Shown piece by piece: positions 23,301 through 34,302 of a stretch of 64,000 nt of DNA. Source of the DNA: Streblospio benedicti. Taxonomy: Eukaryota > Annelida > Polychaeta > Spionida > Spionidae. The stretch lies in assembly GCA_019095985.1 (NCBI GenBank), contig CM032664.1:23143390-23207389 (forward strand), given 5' to 3'. The translations under genes and the position numbers were made by a program. Numbering within the stretch: the first letter of the stretch is position 1; every line of letters begins with the position of its first letter. The notes beneath the pieces were generated by a model, which worked only from the letters and a program-made list of their open reading frames with translations, was not told where the DNA came from and did no database searches.

Positions 23301-26300
23301 AAAATCTCCCAGAAATCTTACTGATGAAAGAACGATGTGCTATTGAAGAGGTTTAATGAACTCCTTATTTTTTTTTTAAAGAAGAATGGTACTAGGAAGA
23401 TTTATGTTATTGAAGATTTTATAAGTCCTTTTTTTTAAAAAAAGAAGAAAGAAAGGTTATTTTAATGATTTTTAATTTTTCTATCTATATAATGATAACA
23501 TATAATATATTTTATTGATGTTATTCAATATTTTTCTATCTCTTTTTAGATGATTAAAGAAGACTACGATAGAAGAAAACAATTGGTGTTATTCATTGCT
23601 CAACTTATAATATCATGCTTAGTGAATATCAGTTTGAATGCGGATCATCCTATATGGTTTGTGTTATTAGGATCAGCTTTAGGTTTTCTAATTCCTGGGC
23701 CAACTTTTTAATTTTAAAGACAATTAAGCCCGGTTTTGATGTTACAGACAATTCTTTGAAGAACTCAATTTCAATGTCAAGGAGAAGAAGCAGGAAGAAG
23801 ACAAAGAAGAGGAATAAAAAAAAAGAAACGATAGTATGTCTGTTGCAGATGATAATGTATCAAAATATATTCACATTTATATACAGATATAAATCACCTG
23901 TTGCTTTTACATCTCCACACAAAGATATATAAGCATATATAAAATCAACAGGTAAAAACAGGAATAAGTTTGAGATTAATTAAAAGAGTATTGAAACTCA
24001 TTAGATTCTTATAATCTCTATAAAAGCACTTCTAAGAGGTTCCCTACCCCCCAAAGTAAGTGCGTCTCGAAAGACAATTCCAACAAGTTGAGGTTGATTT
24101 AATGGATGTTCATAATTTGTCAGAATTCAACGAGGGTGTTAGATTTATATTTGTTGCTGTGGACGTTCTAAGCAAATTGGCTTTTATATCCATTGAAATC
24201 CAAGAAAGTGATGAAATATATATGGTAAACAACGTGTTTGTTAAATAAATGGACTAAAACTCAATCAATTTCCTTGAAGGATCTCCGCCTCCATCGCCCA
24301 GAAGATGGTCTTTTGAGATGAGGAAAGCTACAACCAGCTTGTAGGGACCTCGCTCTGTCAGCCTAACTTTTAGTTCTCACCAGCCTGAGTCGGTAGTCGT
24401 GTACCATCTCTCAGCAAGACGACGCCTAAGGCGCAGGGATGGACTAACCATCTGCCGGGGTACACTGGGGCTCCTGCCAAGAAGACGGACCATCTGGGAT
24501 ACCGAGCGGCGATGACAATACACACGCCAAAGGATTCTTCCACAAAACAGCCAAAAGGGAAGGTCACGGGTGGGGTCTGGCTCGCAAGAGTGGACCCGCC
24601 AACCCCAAACAACCTACGTTGATGGGACCGCTAACTGCTGTGCCAGCAACTGGAGCTACAGAAACGGGCACGCGGCAGACAGGACCGCCTACGAAAGTGG
24701 GAGGTCACTGTTGGTCGCGGACCGCGACAAAGAGCAGGCTCGTGCGGCAAAGTACAAGGCCGAGTGTCTGACTTTGCGCAAGGAGCGCGACGAGGCGGTG
24801 AAAGAGAGCGACAGGCTGCAGTGCGACGTCCATCGATTAAACGCGACGGGCACACAGCAGCAGGACAAACTGGAGGTGGCTGAGCGCGACTTAGCCAAGC
24901 TCACCCAAGAAGTAGAAACCATGCGAGCAGAACTGACTGTTCTCCGCAAGGATGCAACCTACTCGGTGCCTAGTGGGAAGCTGAAGGTCAAGACCACTCC
25001 CTGTCAGAGCGAAGTTCTATGGACTTCGGAGGGATCGCTGGAGGGCCGGCCGGCCGCCAGCAGTCAGCAAATGCAGGACGCATTCCAGGCCATCACTGCG
25101 ACCCTAAGTGAGCAACGCCGAGAAACCATCGACGCTTGGAAGATGATGGAGGATTACATCAAGACTGATCCCGAGTTCGACGTCTTCCCCGCCATCTACT
25201 CCTGTGCGCGTCAGGCGATGGAACAGTTCACCCAAGTGGTACGGCGCGAGATTACGCCATGGGTACCTAGTTCCACGTCAACACAGGAGTCCTTGGCAGA
25301 CGAGTTGGGCCGTTTACCCACGCGGTCGTCCGCTTCGTTGGAAGTCGTTGAGATGGACACGAGCGGGGGGACTCGCAGGTGGCGGTCTGAAGAAGGAACT
25401 GGAGGGTGTTCGACGTGAGTTAGAGATAACCCGCGAATACGCCTCGGACCGAAGCATGACGTAGCGACCATGCAAAAGTACGAAGGCCGCAATGCAGACA
25501 ACGTACGGGAACTCACGGTGTCCCTACGTGGTGTCAGCGCAGGAGCAATTCGCTTGCTCGAACAGCTGAACGTGGAGCAGCGGCCCCAGCTAGCCAGGGA
25601 GAGTAAAGCGTTGAAACACGCTTTACAAGAGATGTCGGACGCAGCAGCAACCGTGGAGCCACGGCCATGCCATCGGACAGGAGCAGCGGGTTAGGGCGTG
25701 TCCTACCCCCCCTGCCACCGCCGGGTGCGACGAGCCAAGTGCCTGCAGCCGCGACGACCGCCACTGCTGCGACAGCCGTGACTAGCGCGACAGTGACTTC
25801 AAGTGTCACTGGGCCCGCATTCACGCAAGTCCAGCACCGGGAACCCAGTCTGGGATTGACCACAGCAGCCGAGGAAACCATGGACGAGGAGGACGAGGCC
25901 CGACTGCTAGCCCAGACGCCACCGAGACCCAAGACGAGGACGTCAACCGCCGCCACTTCCGGGAGTGATCACTCCCGCAGTCCGCGCCGGTCACCTCGTC
26001 GCCGCGGGCCACCTCCGGAAGGGGGTAACGCCACGGACTAGGGTCTAGTCGCAGGGTGTGCCCTGCAAGGGTGGTCCTGAAAAATGGATCACCGTGCCCT
26101 CCAGTTACCCAGCGAGGCCCGACGGGGTGGATCGCGTAGCTGGTGTGGAAAGCGGCCGGCTGGATAAGTCGGTCGCGCCCCGGGCGCCGGACGCGACGTC
26201 ACACTTTAAGGATCGCATTACTCTCACAGAACGGCGCGTTGTTGCCTACGCAAAGTTTTGAAGAATCCCCGGGCTTTTCAGTCCAAGAGTAATACGAATT

Positions 26301-27686
26301 AGTGGCCTATCCCATCGCGTTCTAATTTGACTCTACACGGTCGCTCTGTACTCGTAGAACGCGATTATATCCCTCAGATTCCCCTTTTTGTTGCACAGGA
26401 TGAATGATGTGAGTGTTTGTGTGCCCTGCCGCTCCCCGCGGCAAAGTGTGTGAATGAACAAAGTGCGAAGCGAGCGGCCGTCGCGCGGAGCGACATGACA
26501 GAAGTGTGCCGTCGCATCACTAGTATGAATGCGGTTGGACTTTGGGGGAGAGCGGTAGGGTGTTTGCATGTTTTGTTTGTATGTTTTCAGGCTTACCTGG
26601 TGCGGCGTAGCTTCCCGGAACGTGCTTCAGGGCAGGAGGGGTGGAGCGTCCACTGGCAGACTTACCTGCGTAGTGGTCGCGCCGGCCTGTCGCTGATGTC
26701 CGGTCGTCAAGTGGAAATCGCCAACAGCCAGGAGCCACCTGTGCCCGGACACCTGGATACACTTGGATATGGGTTGGGGGAGTTTCCATGCGAGTGTCTC
26801 ACTCTCTAAAAAGCAGAGTGTTCCATCCACATGGAATCTGGGGGAGTGTGTAACAAATGTTGTTAGGGGTCTCCAGTGCGGGTTCATTGTAGAATGACCA
26901 CAAAGTATAGTAACCCCTGAAGTACGTTGCACTGGACTAGGTGATCTCCCAGTTACACACACCTTGATAGAGTTGTTGTTTACTATGGCCACTATTAGGG
27001 ATTATGAAGCAGTATTCACTTCCGAATACTGCTGTAAGCCGATTAGCGGCAGTTCTCTCTTAGACGCTGGTACAGCAGCACGTAGGACTGGCAACCTGCT
27101 ACCTGAAAAGGAGCAGGTCCTTTACTATTTGTCTTTACCGAGGTTTGGCCTGTGGCCTTCCTCCCTCACCGTCGTGGACTTGGTCTGCCGTGGTTGAAGC
27201 GAAGGGGACGCCCGTAGCTCAGCGTGTCAGCATCGGTGCGAAGTCCTCCCCGTGAGGAGGCCTTTCGTGAAACCCGGGCAATACACCCCACTACCCAGCA
27301 GCTGGGGGTGTGCCAGGCCGGGAGGCCGCATGCAATAAAGTGTTAAAGCAGTTATTTTCGTCTAAAATTCACTGAGTATAATATTTCATCTAACAGTTGG
27401 TTTCAAAAAGGTTCATTTTTACCATGCTTTCATTTCAATTCATGCATGAAATATATTTGTATACATACATCCAAACTAAAAAAGCTGTAGTGTTCTGATT
27501 GGGATACTGGGGGAGTCTATGAAATCAATTTTTTTTCCAATGCAAACATGCTAGGATCGACATGCTTGGGCAGAATGGTTACCTGAAAGGTCTATCACCA
27601 GAATGGATACGTTTATGATCCTCCATGAAAGTCTTGCGATGAGTTTCATAATCGCACTGAGAACATGCGAATACTTGACGAGGCAT
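20317..27686 (-). CDS. C2H2 zinc-finger protein, six fingers, three coding exons seen
   Basis: Exons in transcription order: 27686-27583, 22679-22470 and 22288-20317; together 2,286 nt and 761 residues in one frame. Fingers: CSQCDYETHRKTFMEDHKRIH (exon 1); CDIC...HLMVH and CELC...HYYMH (exon 2); CDSCSKSF spanning the exon 2/3 join; CDHCEYAA...HILRIH and CPFCKKLY...HKTKKH (exon 3). This suggests a nuclear DNA-binding regulator. The long C-tail is basic and disordered-looking, with PPGPKGGRKPSKM / PPGPKGGTRRSKL and SMSERIALETMN repeats. The ATG at 27686 is provisional: its frame stays open upstream (with AVTSHVRI, like a finger end) to a stop, so an earlier exon is possible. Intron 22680-27582 holds an assembly gap and fossil elements. 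I cannot name the orthologue. Confidence 0.8.
22810..22909. other. Assembly gap (100 N)
   Basis: Exactly 100 N, likely a placeholder of unknown true size. It lies in the zinc-finger gene intron, next to an LTR-like repeat block, which probably caused the break. Confidence 0.95.
22910..23031 (+). repeat. LTR-like repeat block, left copy
   Basis: The block from GGAATTTGGTCTGCCGTGG through GAGGAGGCCTTTCGTGAAAC to TACCCAG is repeated in direct orientation at 27163-27294, roughly 85% similar by eye. Similarity stops after CCCAG, so only part of a putative LTR is present here; its left part would fall in the gap. Confidence 0.6.
23061..23082 (+). repeat. AG dinucleotide microsatellite
   Basis: Eleven tandem AG units directly after the end of the LTR-like block similarity. 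Confidence 0.9.
23530..24250 (+). mobile_element. Fossil fragment, Polinton/Maverick-like (broken)
   Basis: The stretch at 24060-24248 encodes VEVDLMDVHNLSEFNEG and FIFVAVDVLSKLAF, which resemble the start of the DDE integrase core of Polinton-type elements. Upstream are a short frame with two hydrophobic segments (about 23550-23720) and a very basic Arg/Lys-rich frame (to about 23930), as small accessory proteins of such elements can be. Only a fragment is present: no polymerase, protease, ATPase or capsid region was seen, and there are several breaks. The family call rests mainly on the integrase-like stretch, and a Ty3-type origin is the alternative. The age appears old. Confidence 0.45.
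24250..27395 (+). mobile_element. GC-rich LTR-type fossil with gag-like region, no pol recognised
   Basis: A sharply GC-rich island in AT-rich DNA. At about 24570-25420 lies a gag-like coding stretch with a Lys/Glu/Arg-rich coiled coil, followed by a Pro/Thr/Ala-rich and SR-rich stretch to about 26040. A purine run GGGGGAGTG precedes TGTAACAAATG at 26849, the expected start of a right LTR, which runs to about 27395 and holds AATAAA. The left LTR is only partly represented (22910-23031). No reverse transcriptase, RNase H or integrase was recognised, so it would be a gag-only, non-autonomous Ty3-like element. It is broken, and the divergence between the repeat copies points to considerable age. 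Confidence 0.5.
26849..27395 (+). repeat. Putative right LTR
   Basis: Starts TGTAACAAATG after a purine tract and ends near TCATCTAACA. The block 27163-27294 matches 22910-23031. It holds CCCGTAGCTCAGC, an A-box-like string, and AATAAA near 27335. A target duplication cannot be tested because the left boundary is lost in the gap. Confidence 0.5.
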
Positions 27687-29194
27687 GATTCTAACATGTG
27701 AAGTTACAGCAGATCCATACACCAGAAGTTTCCTTTTTTTAGTGGATTGTTCTTACTAAATATTAATTTAGTTACATGTATACAGATTGTTTTGACTGGG
27801 TTAGTAAATGTATTTAATTTAGTTACAATGTATTGACATGGATGAACTTCTGCCATTATATTATCTATAGTCAATGTTTTCTAAGTAAAATGCAACTAAT
27901 TGACAAATCCCGAAAAAAAAAAAATAATTATGAGAAATGAAAATGTGAAGAGAACACATTGTAATCATAATTAATTTCTTTCATGGGATTCAATAACTCA
28001 ATTTAATGGCAAGTAATATGCAATGAAAAAAAAAGAAAACTTGTAAATGCTGATTGGAAGTTGTGTGAATACATTGTGATTTTGAAGGACTATATGTGAC
28101 ATACATATATAAATAGATGGTTCTAAAAGAACAAAAGGTAGAATGGTACAATGGGTATAATGGACGCTCCTTCACATTACAGCAATGAACTCCTTGAATA
28201 CCAAACAGAGACAAAATACATTAGCAGTAAACTACAAAAGTGAATAACTTTGAAGAACTGCTCAATTCCATTGATATGGTGTGCTCCATGAATACATTGT
28301 GATTTTGAGGTTCATGTGCAACAAAGATATTTGAGCAAACAGGAGGACATTGTGTTCATTAAAAATGTTGAATTTAAAATGCTGTTTAATTTACTTGTTC
28401 TTGCACTTACGAGACAGTTTGCCGGGACTTATGTTCCTTGAATACCAATCACCATAATCAACACTATTTCTTAATTGTGTGTTCATTTAGAAACCATTTT
28501 GATAGCGTTAGAGATGGCGTGGCCACAAATAGTATTGCTCCTAATAAACCTATGACATGTCAGCTCGAAAAAACTACGTAGATGTGAAATTAATTGTATA
28601 TATTGATGTTTTGTTATAGTATGACTTTTGTATCATTCTTATGTCTTACAATTTTACCATAAAACCTACCGATTTTGACAGTACCGCTATATATTTGTCA
28701 TGTTTTGACTTGTTTAGACACCAGCTTACTCCTTATGAAAATAGTGAAATTAATTAAAACATTAGTCTTAAATGTGCATATTTTTATGCAAAATGTTAAA
28801 ATTCATTAGTATATCTAAATAAAAGTGTATTTAATGAAATATTAGTATATTAATACTTGTTTTTATGCTTAAAATATTGATAAAACCTATTCTTTATTTA
28901 TATGATTTACATTGATAAATGTGGCAGTTTGTTTACTTCCGGTTATCTGCCAGGATATTTTTTGGAAAATGTTAAAATTGTAGTGAAAGTGGACGTGTAG
29001 GCTTATTCACAACACCTTATAAAGTATGCTATATTTAGTACATATAATTTCATAACACAATATTTAGCATAGGGTAAAATGATGTGCTTTTAAGCTTGCT
29101 GTGTCCTTGGCCCGTAGACAGGACTGAACTCGTGAATTCATTCAAATCAATAAAACCTCATCCCGGTGGGTCCTTGCGGGTTCCAGTAGAAGAG

Positions 29195-29740
29195 CGCTGT
29201 CTAGGGCAATTTTCAAAATGAGGCTTTTTACGGGTACCTGCCTTCTAGAGGGTATGAAGTCAAGAATGCACCGGTCTGAGAAGGCAGGAAGATGCCTAGC
29301 CCTACACGTAGAGCTGAGTTAAATACATGTATATCTGTGAGAGACCCAGGAACGAACATATGCTGTATATTATACGGCTAGAAGATGCCCCCTCTGTGAC
29401 TCAGAAACGGAAACCAGGGAGCATTTCCTACTGAAGTGTCCAAAGCTTGAGCAGGTACGTGAGCCGTATATGCTATGCATTGGGAGGTACGTCAACATGA
29501 GCTCTTTAAGTGACGATGATAGGATTAGGCTACTCCTAGATCCGTCTCATTTCCTCCAAAACCAGGACTTGCATATAGTGAAAGACGCCACAAGGAGGTT
29601 ATGTTACGCTCTACACCACCACCGTCTACTAATGCTACAACACGACATGACGTGTCAACGCAGCTGCCTACCCTAGCAGAGTGATAGGGGTGCCGCTCAG
29701 AAAGCGGTAATTTCAAAAAACATTGAACATTGAACATATA
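29195..29740 (+). mobile_element. LINE 3' fragment (non-LTR retrotransposon)
   Basis: Encodes the C-terminal end of a LINE ORF2: MRLFTGTCLLEG, then the zinc-binding CPLCDSETETREHFLLKCP (C-x2-C...H-x4-C), finishing in a stop near 29674. A short 3' UTR ends in tandem ATTGAAC units (ACATTGAACATTGAAC), a repeat-type tail common in CR1/Jockey-like LINEs. The reverse transcriptase and endonuclease are absent, so it is 5' truncated. The clade is not certain. Confidence 0.7.
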
Positions 29741-29744
29741 TTCA

Positions 29745-30640
29745 CCGTCAGTATTTGGATTTGGCTGATAGTCGGACCCAGGTTGGGGCATCACACCGAC
29801 GGGTTGTGTGCATTGGATGATGGTGCGTGCTAAGCTGAAGGATGCTGCATAGTCAGCTGACACGATGGACTCTGTGGGTACGGTACGTTCCACTTGATGA
29901 TGGTGCGAGTCGCGAGCGAGTACTTGAAGTTGTTAGTGTTTGACCTTAGTGTCTAGTTTTCTCGAGTTGTTATCCTTGATCACTGTCGGGTGACTCGGGT
30001 CATTATGAATCTCAGAGTTATGAATAATGAAGATTAATGTCCGCCATAGGCACTGCCACCTGATCATGGAGAATTTTGTACATAAATGCTAGTCTGTGGA
30101 TTCAGCGTCTGGTTTCCAGGGTTTCAAGTTTGAGTTGGTCCAGCATGGATGTGACGCTGAGCATTGTACTTTCTCAAGTTTACAGGAGTTGTTCTTGGTC
30201 AGGGGGTAACCAGATGATGGAAGCATACTCTATACCCGACCGTACTAAGGCAATGTAGGCCAGCTTCTTACACTTAGCTGATGCACCCCGTAGATTGCGG
30301 CGTATAAAACCTAGTTTGAGCTACGCCTTGGGTGCTACTTGGTCAATATGGTGATCCCATTTCAGGTGGTGGTTGAGATAGACCTCGAGATACTTCTCGC
30401 TGGTGATGGCTCCTAAGATGCTGTCACACAGCTGGTGCAAGTGAGTCAAGATGCTTCTCCCTCTCCCGATGTGCATCATGTAGCATTTGAACAGGTTGAA
30501 GACCATACCCCAAGACTTGGCCCATGACTCCAGCCTTGAGAGGTCCTGTTGTAATGCTACCTGGACTTCGATGCTGTAGATGACTCTGTACACCAGGGCG
30601 TCATCAGCGAAGAGCCTCAAGATGGTACTGACTTTGACCT
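29745..30640 (-). mobile_element. LINE fragment, reverse transcriptase C-terminal part
   Basis: On the minus strand, LFADDALVYRVI carries the FADD catalytic box of reverse transcriptase, followed by LSRLESWAKSWGMVFN and LNHHLKWDHHID (typical of RT palm/thumb in Jockey/CR1/Rex-like LINEs). Further on are ALVRSGIEYASIIW and TNNFKYSLATRTIIKWN. The frame is interrupted between these parts. It abuts the oppositely oriented LINE tail at 29740, tail to tail. Confidence 0.75.
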
Positions 30641-30837
30641 AAAAATATTACAAACCAAAAGTTTTGAAGTTCAAATAATGAGGTTCTCACAGGTCTTTGG
30701 TAACACCTCTCAATCAACAATTGGTTATTGCTACCCAGCGAGCAAAAAAAATTAGTTTTCACCCATATTACTAGTATGGTGGAAATTAGGTAGAAAACAA
30801 GTGTAGTGTAACATGAACCTTAATGGGGATAGACACC

Positions 30838-30990
30838 ATTTTTACTCCCCCTAAAATCCACATGTAAAAATGAATCAATATCTACGTTGATTTCAAGGAT
30901 CTTTACTCCCCCTCAAATCCACGTGTAAAAATGAACCTTACACCTACGTTGATTTCATGGATCTTTACTCCCCCTCAAATCCACTTCTGC
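30838..30990 (+). repeat. About 62-bp tandem repeat, about 2.4 copies
   Basis: TTTACTCCCCCT recurs at 30841, 30902 and 30964, each followed by AAATCCAC and, in the first two, GTAAAAATGAA and CTACGTTGATTTCA. Non-coding. Confidence 0.8.
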
Positions 30991-31289
30991 TTGGATAAAG
31001 GATGTCATTGTTGATAAAAGCTAGTGCACCTGCTACCATGTGTTTATTGTTGTGAAAACATTAGCAGTCCGACCAATGAGAAATTAGTATTCTGTGCATT
31101 TACTTAATGTAACCCCTGAATTGGCGTCTATAAATCTCAGTCACCAACAGGACACAATGGCCAGACTGATCCTAGACGGTAGACCTCTGACTGAACAGAT
31201 CTCTCGAAGTTGACCACCGAGCAACACCAACGCCAACCTCACTAGACCTTGCCTCAGCCCTGATCGGTATCTTGAGGAAGCCAACATGC

Positions 31290-32632
31290 AACATGCAACC
31301 AATTCTATCCTTTGAGAAATTAAATAGAGATCTGTCTAAATTGGATGCTTGGTCTAAGCAGTGGCTTGTTAGCTTCAATCCTACAAAAACAAAACATATA
31401 ATTTTTACAAAGAAAAAGAATAAACAAAATTATCCAGATTTATTCCTGGGTGGTCTAAAATTAAAAAATGTCGACGAAATCAAACAGCTTGGACTAACGT
31501 TTGCCCAGGACATGTCTTTCGATGTGCATATTAATTAAGAACAATTGCACTAAAGCCATGAACAGATTAACAGCATTAAATGAGCTGGCTTCAAACTCAC
31601 AAAACGATCAAAATTACAAATATACACTGCCTTTATCAGACCCATCCTGGAATTTGGTTTTCAATTATACGTAAATTCTTCCCTTGAAAATTTGAAATTA
31701 CTAGATGCTATTCAAAGACAATCGCTATTATTTATTACAAGTGCTTATTAAAAAACTTCTAATAATGAACTCCATAAGGAGGTTGGCATTCCATATTTAG
31801 AAAGTCGTAGAAATATGCAAATGATACTTTTTATGTACAAAGCACAAAATAGTCTTCTACCAAATTATATTGTAGATATAATACCATCTAATATTGGTCG
31901 GCAGAATTACGATATAAGATATCCAAATTTAATACCACAATTTAAAACACAAAAAAATTATTTCCTGAAATCATTTATACCCTCTGCAATAAAATGATGG
32001 AACGAAACTCAATTAGATATACGAAAAAGTACTACTCTTTCACTATGTAAGAAAAAATTAAAAGATATTTATAGTATTTCCACATACCCTCTTTTTCTGG
32101 ATTTCGAAGGAACAGGACCCATCCACCATAGCAGAATGAGAATGGGTCTTAGTGGTTTAAATTGCCACAGAAAGAAATATAATTTTATTGATTATGATAT
32201 GTGTGACCTATGCCATTTGGCTAAAGAGGACACAACGCATTTCTTTCTATGTTGTCCCGCCCATGCAGCTCAAAGACAGAAATTGCTTGATGGTCTTAGC
32301 AGAGAGATACCAATGGCTGTTCAAACCCATATAGAAAATTATCATAACAATAGAAATATCAAATCCTTCATTAATATATTAGTAAATGGAACAAAAAATA
32401 AGGAAATTGACAACATTATGTTTAAACATATTTTTGACTTCATCAACAATACTCAAAGATTTGTATGAATTCATATCAGGACAAATAAAAAACTTTCACC
32501 TCATTAACAATCATTATAATGCATATCATTTCGTGAGCATATGTGCTTGTCTGATGTTTGTATTTAATGTCAAGAACACCTCGTATTTTTAATGTGTGTA
32601 ATTGACTATAAATAAATTCAATTAAATAAAAA
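31290..32632 (+). mobile_element. LINE fragment with RT thumb and zinc-binding C-terminus
   Basis: Frames in order encode LNRDLSKLDAWSKQWLVSFN and LKLKNVDEIKQLGLTFAQD (RT region after the active site), then MQMILFMYKAQNSLLPNY, then GPIHHSRMRMGLSGLN with CDLCHLAKEDTTHFFLCCP (C-x2-C...H-x4-C). The tail is A-rich with AATAAATTC. The active-site part is missing and the coding frame is broken in at least two places. It is a different family from the one at 29195-29740, judging by the sequence around the zinc motif. Confidence 0.75.
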
Positions 32633-32689
32633 ACGTGGGTCAACCTTGACTACCAGTCCCGAGTCCAGCTGGTGTAGTTGCTATGCAAC

Positions 32690-33310
32690 TCCAATACCGA
32701 AGCATTAAGAACAAACTCCTCGATTGACACTTGGTCTTACCTTAAATTGACAATAGCTAAAAGGCTGACAACATTGAGAAACCATGTTCCGACCAGGTCT
32801 CCAACATGCAGACATGGCGTTTATGTAGCGCTTCTTCACGTGCGGTGAGCGTTTCACGCCATGTAGCATGAGGCTGATACTTCCCAGGCAGGATTGGGAT
32901 GAAGTCTCGAATAGGGTGGCTGAACACACACATCGCTGGAGAAATCTTGCTCACAGGGTCTGGCGCATTACAGTACTGGAAAATGGCACGCTGGACAGTG
33001 TCCTTTTTCAGGTCTCCATCTGGCCCTGTGTTGTTAGTGATTAGATGCTTCATGGTCTTCCGCCCTACAGTTGCTGTGTGGAAAAGAGACTGACGACAAG
33101 CGGTGATGCACCACCCAGTCTTGTAGAAAGGCGCGTGTGTCGGTTGCCGTGAATTTGGGCCAGCCATCAGATGCAAGCTCTTCAGGTGTCCCATATGTGA
33201 CAAATGCGTGAAGCAGGTTGGCGATCAAGGAGGACCGAGTGTCCGGAATGTGGAAAGAGATGCAAGACCTGCAACCGGGACAATCACATAGACCGTATGT
33301 GTCAAGGACG
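32690..33310. mobile_element. Ty3/gypsy-type fossil fragments (broken)
   Basis: On the minus strand a region encodes [19 protein letters not shown] and [12 protein letters not shown], matching the integrase core of K02A2.6-like Ty3 elements, with further integrase-like sequence towards 32757. Next to it on the plus strand (about 33225-33300) is a gag-type zinc knuckle, [14 protein letters not shown] (C-x2-C-x4-H-x4-C). The opposite strands indicate rearrangement or two insertions. No LTRs were recognised. It is broken and looks old. Confidence 0.6.
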
Positions 33311-33511
33311 CAGACCAGCAGCTCCAGTCAGTGAAATATTTTTGTGTGCATTGGAGATCGTTCACAAATGATGTCACCTGATTATTGGCCTTTTTTACCT
33401 CCATTCGCCCCTGCCCCCCACCCCCTTATTGTCACCATTTGTCATCTTTACCTCACCCCCTCTCCTGGTAAGTTAACGTCATCATTGTCTCTTGCCCATA
33501 AAGTCATAAAG

Positions 33512-33605
33512 TGAACAATATGAACCTCCTTATAGAGACCACCTTTCTATTGAGACCACTTGAGCAGCTTCACAAGTGGTCTCATTAGAGAGGTTCTACT
33601 GTATA
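33512..33605. repeat. Partial MITE, family A (right half)
   Basis: Covers ATGAACCTCCTTATAGAGACC to GAGGTTCTACTGTATA. The flank after it (TATCACAACTCACT...) is repeated after the next copy at 33910, showing a local duplication. Confidence 0.7.
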
Positions 33606-33725
33606 TCACAACTCACTCACTCATGTTAGAAAGAAGTTCAAATACAATTGAATAACTACACCTTTTTTTCAATAGGTGACATCAGGACTTAAAGCAAACA
33701 TGGCAATGTGATTTCAATAAGTAGA

Positions 33726-33910
33726 TACAGTAGAACCTCCAATTACGACCACCTCTATATTGAGACCACCTCTGTAATAGGACCATTTTTCATGATTCCA
33801 AACGTTCATAAGTAACCAAAATGAACCTCATTAATTATAGAGATCACCTTTCTATTGAGACCACTTGAGCACAGTCCCATGGGTGGTCTCATTAGAGAGG
33901 TTCTACTGTA
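33726..33910. repeat. MITE, family A, complete-looking
   Basis: Starts TACAGTAGAACCTCC and ends AGGTTCTACTGTA, the two ends inverted, with TA at the edges. Inner GAGACCACC / GGTGGTCTC blocks can fold back on each other. Confidence 0.8.
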
Positions 33911-34014
33911 TATCACAACTCACTTAACATGTCAGAAAGTAAGTTCTCTCTCACAGCATCTATTTGTGGCTAAATTATATAAACATTCTTGACTGAATAA
34001 ATTTGTTTAGATTT

Positions 34015-34223
34015 AGTATAATAGAACCTCTCTAATGAGACCACCCGTGGGACTGAGCTCAAGTGGTCTCTATAGAAAGGTGGTCTCTATAAGAAGGTTC
34101 ATATTGGTCACTTTATGAACGTTTGCATTTTCCTTGTTTATGAACGTTTGGGACCATGAAAAATGGTCCTATTACAGAGGTGGTCTCAATATAGAGGTGG
34201 TCTTAATTGGAGGTTCTACTGTA
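34015..34223. repeat. MITE, family A, inverted orientation
   Basis: From ATAGAACCTCTCTAATGAG to GGAGGTTCTACTGTA, in the opposite orientation to the 33726 copy. It ends about 80 bases before the CCDC158 start codon region, in its likely 5' UTR intron or promoter. Confidence 0.8.
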
Positions 34224-34302
34224 ATTTTTGTGTTACCCTCTACCATATATACAGCCCCTGTATTTCTTTTTTAGTTCAAGAGTGATGTATTGAACTTGAA
34301 GA

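Larger units (their letters stand above)
27687..34302. other. Intergenic repeat graveyard
   Basis: Between the divergent zinc-finger and CCDC158 genes. 27690-29190 is AT-rich with no gene seen; it should contain the promoter of the zinc-finger gene. From 29.2 kb onward nearly everything is repeat: LINE fragments, a short tandem repeat, a Ty3-type fossil and three MITE copies. A 5' UTR splice acceptor for CCDC158 is likely at about 34274 (TTTTTTAG). Confidence 0.6.

Noticed and set aside
24370-26012. Several long minus-strand open frames in the GC-rich island
   Set aside because: GC-rich DNA lacks stop codons, and these frames are mirror images of the plus-strand gag-like region with no recognisable motif.
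31172-31378. Minus-strand 68-codon frame
   Set aside because: Antisense to the LINE reverse-transcriptase fragment on the plus strand.
33512-34223. CRISPR-like array of repeated GAGACCACC units
   Set aside because: The repeats are the inverted inner blocks of MITEs, irregularly spaced and in a eukaryotic genome.
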